From Macrocybe gigantea (taxonomy: Eukaryota > Basidiomycota > Agaricomycetes > Agaricales > Callistosporiaceae), in contig SJRY01000258.1 in assembly GCA_011319805.1 (NCBI GenBank), positions 245,954 through 309,953 on the forward strand: 64,000 bases of DNA, written 5' to 3'. The notes below the pieces were generated by a model, which was given only the letters and a program-made list of their open reading frames with translations, was not told where the DNA came from and ran no database searches. Both the position numbers and the translations under genes were made by a program. Positions 21,848-33,710 of this stretch are shown here, piece after piece. Position 1 is the stretch's first letter, and each line of letters starts with the position of its first letter.

Positions 21848-22856
21848 ATGTCTCGAGCGCTGATGCCAACCCTGGGCCCGACGCTGCCGTATGACGTGTT
21901 GCGCATCATATTCGAGTTTGCAGCGACTGAAGACAAACGAGAGGCGGTCAAACTCGCTATAGTATCTCGCCTTACGCAGCAATGGTGAGTCGTGGGTCTC
22001 TTGTGGTCTCTTGTTCGACATCATCTGGGGCTTGACACGGATTCAAAGGGTCGAATGGGTGCTCTACTCTGTCGTGAACTTGCATCGCGAGTCGACGAGC
22101 CGCGCCTTCCTGAAGACGATCGAAACGTCCAAGACCAAGACGCGCCATTTCTTCGCCACCAGAGTCAAGTCACTCTGCATTTCGTACGACATTTATCATG
22201 ATCATACGGCGAAAATCGTTTCTGCCTGCCGTGGGGTGACCACGTTGACTTTCTGTGTCGTGCCCCTCAACATCAGCTGCCTTCGCAAGCTGCCCTCGCA
22301 TCTCTTTCTCTCGCAGCTCCAGATGACGACGGCGCTCGAGCCACTCCGGCCGAAGCGGCTTTCGGTCTTATTGCACGGATTCATCCTCGGTTCACCGAAT
22401 CCCCCGTTCCAGATGCCGTTCTTCACGGGCATAACCCATCTCTCCGTGTTCAACAGGTGGGAGGAGTGGACATTGTGGTGCGGCTTCGACCTGCTGCCTT
22501 GTCTGACGCATTTATCATTCGACTTGCGCGTCGGGCCGAGGGAGCTCGAAGATGAGGCAGCGTCTGCCGTCGCCCACGCGCTCTCTGCTGTGCTGACCCG
22601 CTGCCCTGATCTGAAGGTATGCGCTCTCATGCTTAGCTTCGACCCACATCCGAGACGCACCGCGGGGAAAGTGGTCGGAGATATGTTCATCCCAGACCCG
22701 CGGCTTGTGTTCGTGAGTGACGGAGAACCATTTTGGGACCGCGAGGCGCATTCGATGAGAGAAGCCCGTGTCTGGGAAGAGGCAGGAAGGCTGGTCGTTC
22801 GACAGCAAATGAGATTTAATGCTAGCGATCTAGGTTTGTTCAGCGTTCCAGGTTGA
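21848..22856 (+). CDS. F-box-like protein, 314 aa
   Basis: Exon 1 21848-21984, intron 21985-22048 (64 bp, GTGAGT...AAAG), exon 2 22049-22856, total 945 nt. The N-terminus LPYDVLRIIFEFAATEDKR resembles the first helices of an F-box, which binds Skp1 in SCF ubiquitin ligases. The rest (about 260 aa) has scattered leucine-rich segments, as in the large agaricomycete families of F-box-like hypothetical proteins, but no clear repeat. Substrate unknown. Single gene, not in a cluster; a tRNA gene follows 420 bp downstream. The F-box assignment is tentative because only the first half of the motif is well matched. Confidence 0.7.
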
Positions 22857-23265
22857 AGTTTAATTGATAATTATACTCACTTGCTTGGTTTTTTTCTTTC
22901 CGGGTATCCTGCAGATCCAATAGTGCTGGAAGTTAGGAGAAATCGTTCATAGTTCTTATTGGTATATTAATAACGCGGACTCTGGCAGGACACGATTCCT
23001 GTGTAGGATCTGTGGGATGACCTGCCAGGCCTTCGCACCCTGGAATCCTGATCTACATATATCGTGAAGGTCGAGACCCCCCCTCGCAAATAGCAATTCT
23101 CGGCCTTGGACTGAAGCTACTTGATTCCTTGACCTAATAGGGCTGTATTTGATATCAGTCCATCGTATTGGTAAAAAGATTGATGAATCATCATGCTTCC
23201 TCGCGCGAGGCAAATGCATTGGTTGACGATAAGCTTGCAAGTGAAAAAGTAACAAGCGCAGAATA

Positions 23266-23270
23266 TAAAA
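23266..23270 (-). terminator. Pol III terminator of the tRNA gene
   Basis: A run of five T on the minus strand, 4 nt after the tRNA 3' end. Confidence 0.7.
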
Positions 23271-23274
23271 AGAG

Positions 23275-23362
23275 CGACCACCGCAGGACTCGAACCTACA
23301 ACCTTTTGGTAGCTATCGTTAAGCAATCGAAGCCAAACGCGCTACCATTGCGCCAGGTAGCC
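23275..23362 (-). tRNA. tRNA-Arg(TCG) with a 16-nt intron
   Basis: On the minus strand a cloverleaf folds: acceptor GGCTACC/GGTGGTC (two G-T pairs), D stem GCGC/GCGC, anticodon stem TTTGG/CCAAA, and T arm GTAGG-TTCGAGT-CCTGC. The anticodon loop reads C-T-TCG-A then a 16-nt intron at the standard 37/38 position, then A. The internal promoters are box A TGGCGCAATGG and box B GGTTCGAGTCC. It decodes CGA if the anticodon is TCG. The reading depends on placing the intron between 37 and 38. Confidence 0.85.
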
Positions 23363-24007
23363 GATGATGGAAATGAGCGAAATAGTGATCAGGAAAGATA
23401 TCACGTGACAGGATCTCTGTTCTTATCACATGCCGGCATCCGTCTGCACCGCCACAGCCGGTCAAAATTTTAATTTCAACTCGGAGACAGTATCGTGCCA
23501 TCCGCATCGTGATTATAGCATAGGCTGGCCTTTGTTGCTTCATCCCTCTTTGACACTGATTTCAAATCGCCAGCAAGATGAGTGTTGTCATGCAGGCTGT
23601 TGTTGCCATGGGCCACGAGCAAAGGTGCTGAGTCAAAGCTGAATCAAAGCTGTGAAAGACTGATGCAACAGCATGATGGCAGGTTGCCCGAGGGTAGCTA
23701 CGGGTACAAAGCGGGTGATCGACGTTCTCTTACAGCCCATGAATTCACGCTGGCGCTTGTGCCCTCTGCTATGCTTCTCCGCTTTCCGTTTCCGACTGTG
23801 ACTACTGAACAACAGCACGCGACGAGCTTTTCCATTGTTCACATTTGACTGGCCCATTGTGCCTCGCGGTCGCCCGGGCACATAAATTGCCCACATAGGA
23901 AGTCAGTTGGCCACACCTCTTCCTTTCCGAAACCAGTTAAAAGCTAAATTGAAGACACGGTAGACTTCACCCGTGCTACTTCACAACATCCCAACAAACT
24001 CAGTCCG

Positions 24008-24014
24008 TATAAAA
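24008..24014 (+). promoter_or_regulatory. TATA box of the SET-domain gene
   Basis: TATAAAA 90 bp upstream of the ATG at 24098, within a C/T-rich leader typical of fungal promoters. Confidence 0.5.
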
Positions 24015-24097
24015 CTCAGCCTAATCGCGTTGTTTGCCGCAATACTCTCCCCTAATCCCAACACTCTCGATCGTTCTCTTACCACTCGCAGTTCGGC

Positions 24098-26099
24098 ATG
24101 CCGTCGCTATTGTCACCCTTGCTACCCAAATTCCCGTCGTTCGACTCGCCCCGCAAACGGAAACGTGCCAACTCATCGACGCGACCAGTTTCTTTCTATC
24201 CCTCGCTCGCCTTCCCGTACCAGAGTGCGGACGAACAACGACTGGATAATGCGGTGTATGGCCAAACGTTCTTGCCACCCCCTACGCCTCCTCAGGATGT
24301 CGTCGACAGAATCAACTCGCAGATCCGGTCTAATCCCACCCTAGGATGCCCAGCCAACTTTGACTTTGGAGCGCATGTTCGGAGCAGGTCATACGTGATG
24401 TCAAGCTTCTGCTGCCTTGGTCCTAACGCCAGCGTGGACGGGCGATTTCACCGGTCTGATGACGACTTGCAGCATCTCTTCCAAGGTGCCGCTTTTCTGG
24501 ATCAAAGTGTGGTGAACCTGCTTCCACCTGTGTTCAGCACCACCAGCGTGTCGTCAGCTCTCTATGCGTCCTCAGTTTGCACTCCAAAGAAGTCAAAGCA
24601 TGCATCGCCTCGACGTCTATCACGCTCCGTTGCTGCAGTGCCGAAGCCGCCGTCTTTCGAGATCAAGGACGCGTCGTCCGCCAAGGGCGTGGGAATGTTT
24701 GCCTCACATGACCTGGTTGCAAATGACGTCATCCTGATTGAGCATCCCGTGCTTGTTGTGCCCTTCCTCATCGGGCTAGCCACTCCGCTCGGCGAGCTCT
24801 ATAGGGCACTGGTGGAGCTGCTCCCCGAAGACAAGAAGAAAGCTGTCATGGAGCTTGCCAACTGTCGTAGTCTCGCCAACGATGGCGTCTGCAATGAGGC
24901 AGGTGGTGCGGACATTGAAGGAATTATACGCACGAACGCGATCGGAATATCACTGGACGTGCCGGAAGACGTCCAGTCTCCAGAGCTCGACATTCATAGA
25001 GCAGTGTTCTTGAACACGAGTCGATGCAATCATAGGTGAGAACTTGTCGATTAGTTTAAGTCTACCTAATGACATGTCTTTTAGCTGTAGCCCCAATGCG
25101 AAATGGTCATGGGACGTAGACACCTTTTCGTTGACCTTGCGTGCTGTCAGGACCATTCCCGCTGGTGAAGAGATCACAATTCAATACATTCACGCACTCC
25201 AGTCCCGCGATGAGCGGCGCGCGCTCCTCAAAGAACTCTACGACTTCACCTGTCGCTGTCGCGCCTGCGATCCTCCAGTTGCCACACCTCCGGTATCCTA
25301 TGGCATCTACGCATCATCTTCTTCATCTCGTTCATCCACCTCTGCGTCGTCATCCCATGCACAATCCCATAAACGCACCCGTTCTGATACCTCTGCTTTT
25401 ACTTCCAAGTCTGGCGGTACAAGCCAAGAGAATGGTTATGGCCATTCTCGCACCTCTTCTCTCACCTCATTTTCGCCAACCTCTTCCGCGAGCTCGAGAT
25501 CGTCTCTATCATGGAGTTCAAAGCCTGCAAGCTGGTCTTCGCGGGATAGCCTTGATGGCCGTATTACAGCCGTTCCTCTGTATCGCCAGCCCGACTCTCG
25601 CGAAAGGAGAACGCAACTAATTCGCGAATCCGACGAGTCTAGGGCTTTCCTTGCCACATTCTCACATAGTCACTTGTCGTTTGAAACATGGGTCCTGGAC
25701 TCCTCCTCGCCTCCCTACCTGCTCATCGACGCTCATCTTCGTGCGCTGCAGATCATCGACGCTGAGGGACTCGAGGTCCTGGAAGACGAAATTGGGCGAC
25801 ACCTAGACGGTCTCGCCATGTGCTACGGCGCGCTCGGCGAGGTGGAGCAGTTCCGCGAATGGGTAGGCAGAGTGCGTGCATGGCGATCCATGGTCTCGCT
25901 CTCTGCCTGTGGAGACAGAGGCAGTGATGATGGCCACAGCAGCAGTGGATCCGTGGCCTCCAGAGGGGATGATGACCATAGGAAGAAACGGGACGTCGTC
26001 TTCGCCAAGTGGCTCTCGAATCCAATGACCTTCCCGGCTTGGGGATGGAGAAAAACGTTCTGCGGCTCTCGGGGATCAGTGGAGCTGGTCGCCTGTTGA
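24098..26099 (+). CDS. SET-domain protein (SMYD/Set5-like), 650 aa
   Basis: Exons 24098-25035 and 25085-26099 with a 49-bp intron, 1953 nt in frame. The N-terminal 200 residues are low complexity. The SET domain starts near residue 200 (FEIKDASSAKGVGMFASHDL) and contains the NHSCSPN motif, split by the intron between the first and second base of the Ser codon. GEEITIQY and a cysteine-rich post-SET end (CRCRACD) follow. SET enzymes transfer methyl groups from S-adenosylmethionine to lysine. I see no MYND zinc finger in the SET insert, so substrate and class (histone or not) are open. A serine-rich linker and a helical C-terminal region follow, as in fungal SET-plus-TPR proteins. Confidence 0.85.
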
Positions 26100-26526
26100 A
26101 TAGCTCCCGCTGGCGCCTCCTCTATTTCTTCGTACTTTACGAGGCTTTCTTGTGCTTTCTGGTTTCCCTGCGAGGATTTCTATCTATTCGTTGAACGGGC
26201 ATTGTACAACATCGCATTGCATATGCACATTATTCACGATTAGTTACGCTAGTGCACTTTTATGTTGACTTATGATAATATACCTAACCTTCAGTTTAAT
26301 CCATGCACGTGGGAGCCCCTTGGAGCAAGACTGCATCATCAGCGTGGTTGCCTTCATCTTGATCGGTCGCAACCGGTGCGGCAACCAGCTTTCAGCACAT
26401 TGCTGTTGACCAGATGCAGTTGTAAACGTGTTCGTACATACATATTGCTTCTTTTCGATACATGGATACAAATACCAAAATGAATCACTTCAAAATCCAG
26501 CGCTGAAGACGTCACACGCGCTGCAT

Positions 26527-28030
26527 TTACAAATACACTCTGAGCGACGCAAAGTCGAAATACGCATTCGTGAACCCGGAGGGATTATTATTAACATAAT
26601 CTGGAAGAGCCTCGATTATAATGCGATACCTGAAAGACAAAGGCGCCCGAACACGCACCAACGCAAGTCGATGGACAGCCCGAGGATCCATACACAGCAC
26701 CGGCCCAGTCGCCGCCTAGATTCGGTCATCAGCACGAACACTGCACCCGTTCTACGAAGAATGTTCGTTACATAGCGTTAGATTGATGATGATATTGTGT
26801 TGGTTGAAGTGTGATGCGATGTCGCAGCTCGTGTTAGGGAAATATGCGTCTGGCGTGCCCTGTTAAGAATATCAGCTTGCATAAGGAGTCGAAGTCACAT
26901 TTCAAGACTCACCCAGCCATCCGTGTTCACACTGGAGCCTCCATTTCTGACGTCAGAAGGAACCGTGCCGTCGTTTCGAGCCCAGAACCAAACTTTGATA
27001 AAGTTCGTTGTCCGTTCAACCGCATACCTATCAGAGGAATTTGATTAGTCTTTCAAATCACATGTAGGTTATCAACACATGTAAAAGCACCAACCAGCCG
27101 CCGCCGTTGCTATTGAACGAAGGGCCATAACTATTCGCAGTATTAAATTTGACGCCACAACCGGCGTTGCCATTTACTGCGGCATTGCAGTCCAATCCCG
27201 TGGGCGTCCTGTGAACAATGATTGGCTTTCTGTGCCGGTTAGGGCTGAATCAAGTTCGCGCTTACCCTGTTTCAGTCCGTGAGGCTGGCATCGTGCATCC
27301 TTTGACAATAGTTTCGGTATGCGTCCATTTGAGAGGCACAAGCATAACATACCTGCGCTGGTGTGAAGCGTAGCGGCATCCGGAGATTGGTCGTTCACAC
27401 CCTCGACGATGTCAATTTCTCCCTAAAGCAAATGGCGCTGAGTAATAGACAGAGGCAAGAGGATGGCAGCATACTCCATTTGGCCAATTCGACTCATTGG
27501 TTGCCCATACTGCCGGCCAAGTGCTAGTGATGAAGCATGAGTTCCGCAAACTGATCATCCTCAGAGAGTTGCACTCACCCACAGCCCTGTGGCATGTGTC
27601 GGATGTCGAAGCTGGAGAATAATCGGTTCATCTGGCCTCCCTTTGGGATGAAAGAACTCACACTGCAACATGCGTGGTATAAACCTTGTTCGAGCGAATT
27701 CGTACAGAATTCCGTCCTGGGCCACTCGGATTCAGAACAGTCTTGAAATCCGTGCGCAGAATGAAGGAATTGCTTGAGGCAAACGTTAAATTCTGGTTCT
27801 GAGCTGTTGTTTTGTCTACGTAGTTTCTGCATCAAGAATGGGTAAACAGGTCAACTCCATAATATGAGGTAAATTTACACTCGGCCATGAGTCGGGTCCG
27901 CGATAGCTTCGAAGTTGAATGCATTATAGAACGCAGAACCGACGACGCTATCGGACAAGGAGTACGTGGCGCCGGAAACACACACCACCAACGAAAGCGA
28001 GAAAAGGCCTGCGGTAAAGAAGTCTTTCAT
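26527..28030 (-). CDS. Secreted GH16 glycoside hydrolase (endo-beta-glucanase type), 316 aa, 11 exons
   Basis: Exons: 28030-27879, 27826-27662, 27611-27579, 27523-27475, 27422-27353, 27299-27266, 27208-27095, 27027-26913, 26859-26772, 26715-26659, 26600-26527. They sum to 951 nt, one frame. The first 20 residues (MKDFFTAGLFSLSLVVCVSG) form a signal peptide, so the enzyme is extracellular or in the wall. The catalytic GH16 motif GGEIDIVEGVND (nucleophile and acid/base Glu, near 27420-27390) is intact. The flanking HMPQGCGTWPAVW and the C-terminal CGDWAG and SLRVY motifs are typical of fungal GH16 laminarinase-like enzymes that cut or remodel beta-1,3(1,6)-glucan. The length is usual for the family. 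Two micro-exons of 33 and 34 bp carry conserved residues. An upstream in-frame extension to 28456 is a shadow. Confidence 0.93.
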
Positions 28031-30311
28031 GATCGCGGAATTGAGAAAGAACCAAAAAACTGAAATTGGGACGCGATACCTGGGTTTCTGTGATTGCTTA
28101 TAACCACCACTGTTTGAATTGGCGCATGTATTTGACTTCTTAACCATGGGGACCGTGTCCAGATGATCAAGTGAGAACATGTTGAAACAGAGAATCATAG
28201 GGCAACGACCATATGAACGGTCGCCAGACGGCAACACGATTGAGTAAATCCGTTCGTCGTAGCACATGTAATGGTGGTATTCCGGGACGGGCTCTCCTGG
28301 ACCTTCCGAGCCATCGCGCAATGCGTGTCGGTATGAGCACGGGTGTGGGTGGAGTAGACATACGTTGGCTATGATTTTGGAGCTTTTGAAGAAGTCATGT
28401 TGCCCCATATGCAGAAACGCATGGACACCGGTCCTGGGTCCGTTGACTGAGAACAAGTAAGATTAAATGAATGGCCTCATTGGCCATTCACGAGGTCGCG
28501 GAGGATCGGATATAGTTCCACCATTTTGTCCTTCAACGCTGAAAAGAACTGATCACGAGCCAGGCCACAAAGCCAAGGCCTATCTGTTATTGCGGCCAAA
28601 TCAAGTAGCAGCTCCGAGGCCTAGCCGTATCACATGTCGAAGACGGGAGAGTTTTTCCTAAGAAAAAAGGGCTGTAGGCCAACTGACTGGTTTTCATATG
28701 GCCTTGGCGCCAAAGGAGTTTGAGTCATAGGTAAGTGCTTTCTGATAAATGCCCGTTTCCTATGATTAGTCGATTTCGCTCGCACATGCTATGATAAGCA
28801 TACTGACTTGTGCACATTCTGAGCCAGTAGTTCCAGAACGAGACGGTTCTGCGTAACGGGGGCATAAAAAAAGGCAATGCTAAACAACACTCGCAATAAC
28901 TGACAAATCAGATAACAGGTCCGGGCATTGAGCTGAATTGTTCTGCAAATCGCAGTATTCCATATGCGTTGACGGAGCCACAGCACGTTCTCTTGATGAG
29001 TAGTCCAGGATCCAGGATTGTGATTAAGGTTGAGAGGCCTGAGAAAAGCTTACAAATATTTGAACATGTTCGACTTTCGAGGACTGGCGATTTGTCCAGA
29101 TAACTGTGTGCATACTAACTGTTTGATGTTGCGGAACTGGCCATTAGGTATACTTAACAACACGTTGGCGGCTATCACTTCTCGACAACACTTATGATCA
29201 TAGATAGCCAGGTTGATCAAGCAAGTTGGATGGTACGTATTTTTGTGAGTATGTCTAGAATCAAGATCAATTGCGGTTGCCACCTTATAGAATCCAAATC
29301 AGAATCGCGGTTCGGCCTTCCTCGAGGAAAATACAAGTGTAAGGGCCTACCGCTACTTATCAGCTCATTACGGCTTAGAACAAAGAAGATATACCCACCA
29401 TCATGCGGAATTCCTTTCGAAGTCATATGCGGTCCCGACTGGCTTTCAAAATGTGTCAGTTCCTCCTAGGCGGCACACGTATGCAGCTCAGGAGTGATGG
29501 TACGTTTCATCGCTGTTTTACCGCCTCAGCTCTGCGATGGATGTAGATGGACATTGAGAGAGCCTTCTTCGACATGATTCAACCACAGCGGCCGTATGCC
29601 CATGCTTGTTATTAGTGCCAAGGAATAATAAAATAAGTATCTAGCACCGACTCGCGAATGATGAGTGCGTTGCCTATTGTGCAGACCGTAACGAAAATGC
29701 CACCATGAGCCCAACGTCAAATCGGTGAATCTCACGACACCTCTTGGATGATCGGCTTCTTTTTTGCAAGTGACATATCTTCTGGCTATAACTTTTGTTC
29801 TCATCCGTGTCACCAGCGGACGAGATTGCGCTATCGTCCAGAGTTTCGCACTGGATCCCTGTCTGGGCGGACCGAAGACAAGTCCGAGGGGACACCATAT
29901 CCCCGCTGACAACGGATGTAGTCTGTACGATTGATGGATACAGCGATCCATGGGAATCACGTTCGAGGAGATTGAATACACATGCCTTCTCCTAAAATAG
30001 GCCTGCAGATATCGCACGACGTTATGTCACGATTCCCTCACTTACTGCGGCACCGGTCAGGACTTTGAACGGTGATGAGAACGTCGGTACTGTAGCAAAA
30101 TCTGACCAAAGTAGCTGAACACGAACCGCTTCATGCAAGGCAGCATCATCGTAGTTCAGGCTTTCGTTCAGGGAAGCGATTCAAGCGTATTCGCCTTGCG
30201 TGGTTAATTCATAGATCGCATTGATCATGTTTAAATAACAATAACGATTCCCGCAGTCCATATGAACCAAGTAGTAACCCAACAGCGCAAAGGAAAAAAA
30301 ACACATGGTCA
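28031..30311. other. 2.3 kb without a supportable gene
   Basis: A 163-aa minus-strand frame at 30017-29526 has no domain I recognise and rests on a non-canonical position. The stretch contains no clear repeat or RNA gene. It includes the promoter of the GH16 gene at its left edge. Confidence 0.35.
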
Positions 30312-31569
30312 TTACACAGGGCCTCCGAGCTCGCTCTTCTTCGAGTGGAGCGAAGATTTGTAGGGCTCATCTTTGAAGACGTCCAGTTCGACCGCCGTCT
30401 CTCTTCTGGTCGTGGAGTTATTGAATGCCACGCCAGCACCGCCCACGGTCCGTGTCGTGAGTTGAGCCGCAGTCTCGCTGGTCCAAGCTCTTCCGAGTAG
30501 ACTACGCAGGATGACGAGGACAGGAGCGTTCGCCTACAGGGGAAGTCAGCCTGCTGCGAAGTGGCCATGCAGACGGTATACGGCTTACTTGTGACTGGCC
30601 TAGAAGCGGCAAGAAGAGATTTTGAACAGGACTCTTCAGAGCAAACGGGATGATAAACAAGATCCCGTTGACGGTGTACAACGCGGCGGACTCGACCAAG
30701 ATAGCGGTGATGGACAGGTAGGTCTTTCCATTGCCGAGGCCGTTGAAAACCTTTAGTCGTCGTCTCATCATCAGCAGACGACCAGCGATGACTGCCGTGA
30801 TGTAGACGTTGTTTGCGATGGATATACTCCAGAATGGTATACCGATTAGAATGATGAGGTTGGACTGGAATGTGATCCCTGGCTTCATCAGGATGACCAG
30901 CAGGTAGACAGAGAATACTGCCCGCCAAATTGTAAGACTTTGCTCCTAATCTGCGCTGAAGTACACTGAATCGACGCACCTATTGAGACCAGGAGAAGAA
31001 CTGTCGGCAACACGACAAAATACCATTTCCCTCCACAGATAACCCATAGACGATACAGCTACATCGGGGGTCAAGAATTAGATAGCAATCTAGGTGTATT
31101 CGAGGAAAACAACTAACCAACAGTCCATCTTGGATCCATGTCAGAGGAATATAGACGCCATCGTTAATCTTGAAGGTCAAATCCGTTTGGCCATCCCAGT
31201 AGAAAGCGTTCGGCCCGCCGGGGTAATTCCTATTGTCGATCCATGTTTCTTGCGCATACTTTACGTACGTTGCATTGCCAATGGTGCTCAGCACGAAGAC
31301 GACGCAAATGTAGATGAGTTGCCACCAATCGTGACGAGATCGCTTTTTGGTGTAGAATATGTTTAAACACCAAAAGAAAATCGTCAAATGAACCCCTGAG
31401 TATGCAAGCAGATATCTAGTTCAGAACATGGGCTACCGATAAAAAAATAAAACGCACCGTAGGCCACGCATGATAGAAATATGCCAGCGAAGGCTACACG
31501 CTCACTAAAAAGAATGTCGGGTGTTTCATCCGGAACCCAAGTGGAAGGGTCATCAATGACACCCGACAT
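30312..31569 (-). CDS. Seven-helix integral membrane protein, agaricomycete family, copy 1 (339 aa)
   Basis: Exons 31569-31458, 31395-31118, 31058-30980, 30917-30589, 30533-30312; 1020 nt in frame. The protein starts MSGVIDDPSTWVPDETPD with a short extracellular-type N-terminus. About seven hydrophobic segments follow (for example ERVAFAGIFLSCVAYG, LIYICVVFVLSTIGNATYV, WYFVVLPTVLLLVSI, and ALYTVNGILFIIPFAL). The hydrophilic tail of about 60 residues carries the C-terminus. The topology is receptor-like, but I know no function for this family. The copy at 40713-41968 has identical lengths for exons 1-4. A TATAAT-like box lies about 95 bp upstream on the minus strand (near 31660). Confidence 0.8.
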
Positions 31570-32712
31570 GATGAGTGCGAACAATCAGAGCGCGAATGGC
31601 TATTCTCTGGCTGTGATGAGGACGAACGATGGGAAGAACTGGAGAGACGCGGAAGGCGATTATAAGGAGTGTGGGGATAACGATACCTCTCAGAGGTTAG
31701 GCTTCGTCGACTGTGACTTAAATGGTCAAGTAGATTCTCACTGCCACAGCGTTGGAGTTCTCAAACCGAGGCGCCAAAGATAGCACCTTCGAACCTTATC
31801 AGCTAATTCGGACGTGCGTCGAGATCGTGAAAAAGAGCTGATGGTGATGATGATGATTGCGGCCACTCCTGAGGTACAAGGACATACGACGTGTTGCTTA
31901 ACTAGGACGCTCGTCGAAAGAACGCCTATGTAAAGATCAATCAGTTAGTCCAAGTCATGCCAGTCAGGAAACCTAAAAAAGAACACCTGACACATCCACG
32001 TTACAGGTCAGACTGAATTGGGCGGTAATCGCGCCAACATCGTTCTGCAAAGAACTAGACAGAGGCGCCGCAATAACGAGGCTAAGCCGTTTGCAGTAAG
32101 AACAAATTCCTTCGCTTATACTCCTCGTCCTCATTTCCTCGACTCAATAACGGCAACTCTCTCCTGAAACGTTGAGAAAAGAGAAGGAAAGTCATCGATA
32201 CCTGTTACAATTCTGCCATTCGATATCAGAATAATCTCTGCTACCTCATGGGAACGATACACTGTCACGACGGGTGAAGCCCGCCTGCGATATCGGCCGT
32301 TTGTCATCTGTGTCCATCGGAGCGTTCCGTGAGGCGGCTATTGTGCGATCGTACAGCTTCTTGTAACGCGTGATATCTTTGTGCATGGAATGTCTGCGGC
32401 AGACATGAGAAAAGCGGCTTGTGGACGATCACCCGCTTTGACAGGAGGAGAGTATTCGATTGATTCGCCGGTCTCGTGGTTCACTTTGATGATCCTCACT
32501 AAAGACGTCACATCCTAGCAGTGACTGATTTCCAACTCCGTCTACGACACAAACGCCAACTTGCTGGCGATTGATACGGAGAGAGAGAGAGAACCGTTTC
32601 CTGGTCTAAAGGAGAAACTCTGAAAGAGGTTATCTCACCTGCCCATCTGACCATAATAACGACGGTTGTCCGTCACTGTTTGGACTGGCACGTCACGCTT
32701 TTCTATCTCGGA

Positions 32713-33710
32713 TAGGGTTCGGCAAATAATGTATTATTTACTTACATGCCATTTGTTTACATGTTAGTAACATGTTATTAACACGTTAGCAATTCATGTC
32801 CAACTCCTATTCGCTCTCTCCTCGTCTCTCTTTTTTATGAGGAAGGGATGGTGGTGTTGCAATGGTGGAAGGAGCTGGAGCTGCATCCACATGCCCATGT
32901 TCTCGCGGTGAGTATTATCATTCATTATCACTTGTGGCATGACGGTGAACAATCTTACAGGCTTTGTCCATCAAGCTATACTCGGTTCTCGTCAACTCTA
33001 TGCCCGATGAAAGAACAGGCTCACGGTTGACCTGGCTGAACCAGCCCGTCCGCGCGCGTCAAAATGTAGAGACACTGATCAATATGATCCAAGTGGGGCA
33101 ATGGTACGGTACTCACATGGTGAGTATTAAAGCTTGAATTCCTCTTCTCGGTGGCTGATTGTGAAACTAGAAAAAGAAAGACGGCTCGATGCAACTGCGA
33201 CGGCGCCCGACAGTCTCCTTCATTGACATTAACAAGGATGCGGCCCAGAAACAGCCCTCGGTTCTCAGCAACAGCTATGATGACCTCGACTCTGAATCAG
33301 ATGCTGAATCCGATGACGGTACTGGGCAAGATGAATTGGACAACACTCCGAGCTCCGTCGATGCGGGCAAGTTTGATTTTGACGACGACATAAATTTACA
33401 GGCCGATGTACTCCAGAAAATCTTCTCAGACCGCCCGCTGGGCACTCCTCAAGCATCCCAAGTGCCCAAAACAGCTCAAGCCGCCGAGACGCAAGACATT
33501 TCGGTCGATTTATGGAATTTTTAGTACCTCTCGAAAAGTTTACACGCATTTTAATTATTTACAGCGTTATTAACAATAGTTAACATTGTAAATAATATTC
33601 TTAACTTGAACGTTAATAACATGTTAATAACCCTTGTGAATAATTGCCTCCATTGGCCAGAATTCCTCACATGTTAGTAACCTCCGCAAATATTTGTTTA
33701 CCGAACCCTA
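32713..33710 (+). mobile_element. hAT-superfamily deletion derivative, 998 bp
   Basis: Terminal inverted repeats begin TAGGGTTCGG at both ends (left 32713, right 33710). They are flanked by an exact 8-bp target duplication ATCTCGGA (32705-32712 and 33711-33718). An 8-bp duplication and TA/CAGGG-type termini are hallmarks of hAT. Near both ends, ACATGTTAGTAAC-like motifs recur in both orientations, as expected for transposase-binding subterminal repeats. Inside is only the C-terminal part of a transposase gene, so this copy cannot move on its own but could be moved by a full-length relative. Confidence 0.85.
32848..33524 (+). pseudogene. C-terminal fragment of a hAT transposase, three exons
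   Basis: Exons 32848-32907, 32961-33119 and 33171-33524 (573 nt, 190 codons) join cleanly by 53- and 51-bp introns. The conserved part is LVNSMPDERTGSRLTWLNQP followed by NMIQVGQWYG, the C-terminal (dimerisation) region seen in agaricomycete hAT transposases. An acidic tail ends DISVDLWNF. The DDE catalytic residues, which lie upstream in a full protein, are missing, so it has no transposase activity. It might still be expressed, because a frame with an ATG and good splice sites is kept. Confidence 0.65.

Noticed and set aside
23275..23362. tRNA-Trp reading of the tRNA gene
   Set aside because: The body resembles tRNA-Trp, but no CCA anticodon fits the loop. TCG with an intron at 37/38 gives a regular stem.
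26428..26775. 115-aa plus-strand frame
   Set aside because: It is antisense to the last GH16 exons, which are supported by motif and splice phase.
27875..28456. 193-aa frame starting upstream of the GH16 signal peptide
   Set aside because: The first 140 residues do not resemble the family. The ATG at 28030 gives a proper signal peptide and family length.
29526..30017. 163-aa minus-strand frame
   Set aside because: No domain, no splice-supported context and no clear promoter. Long frames of this size occur by chance here.
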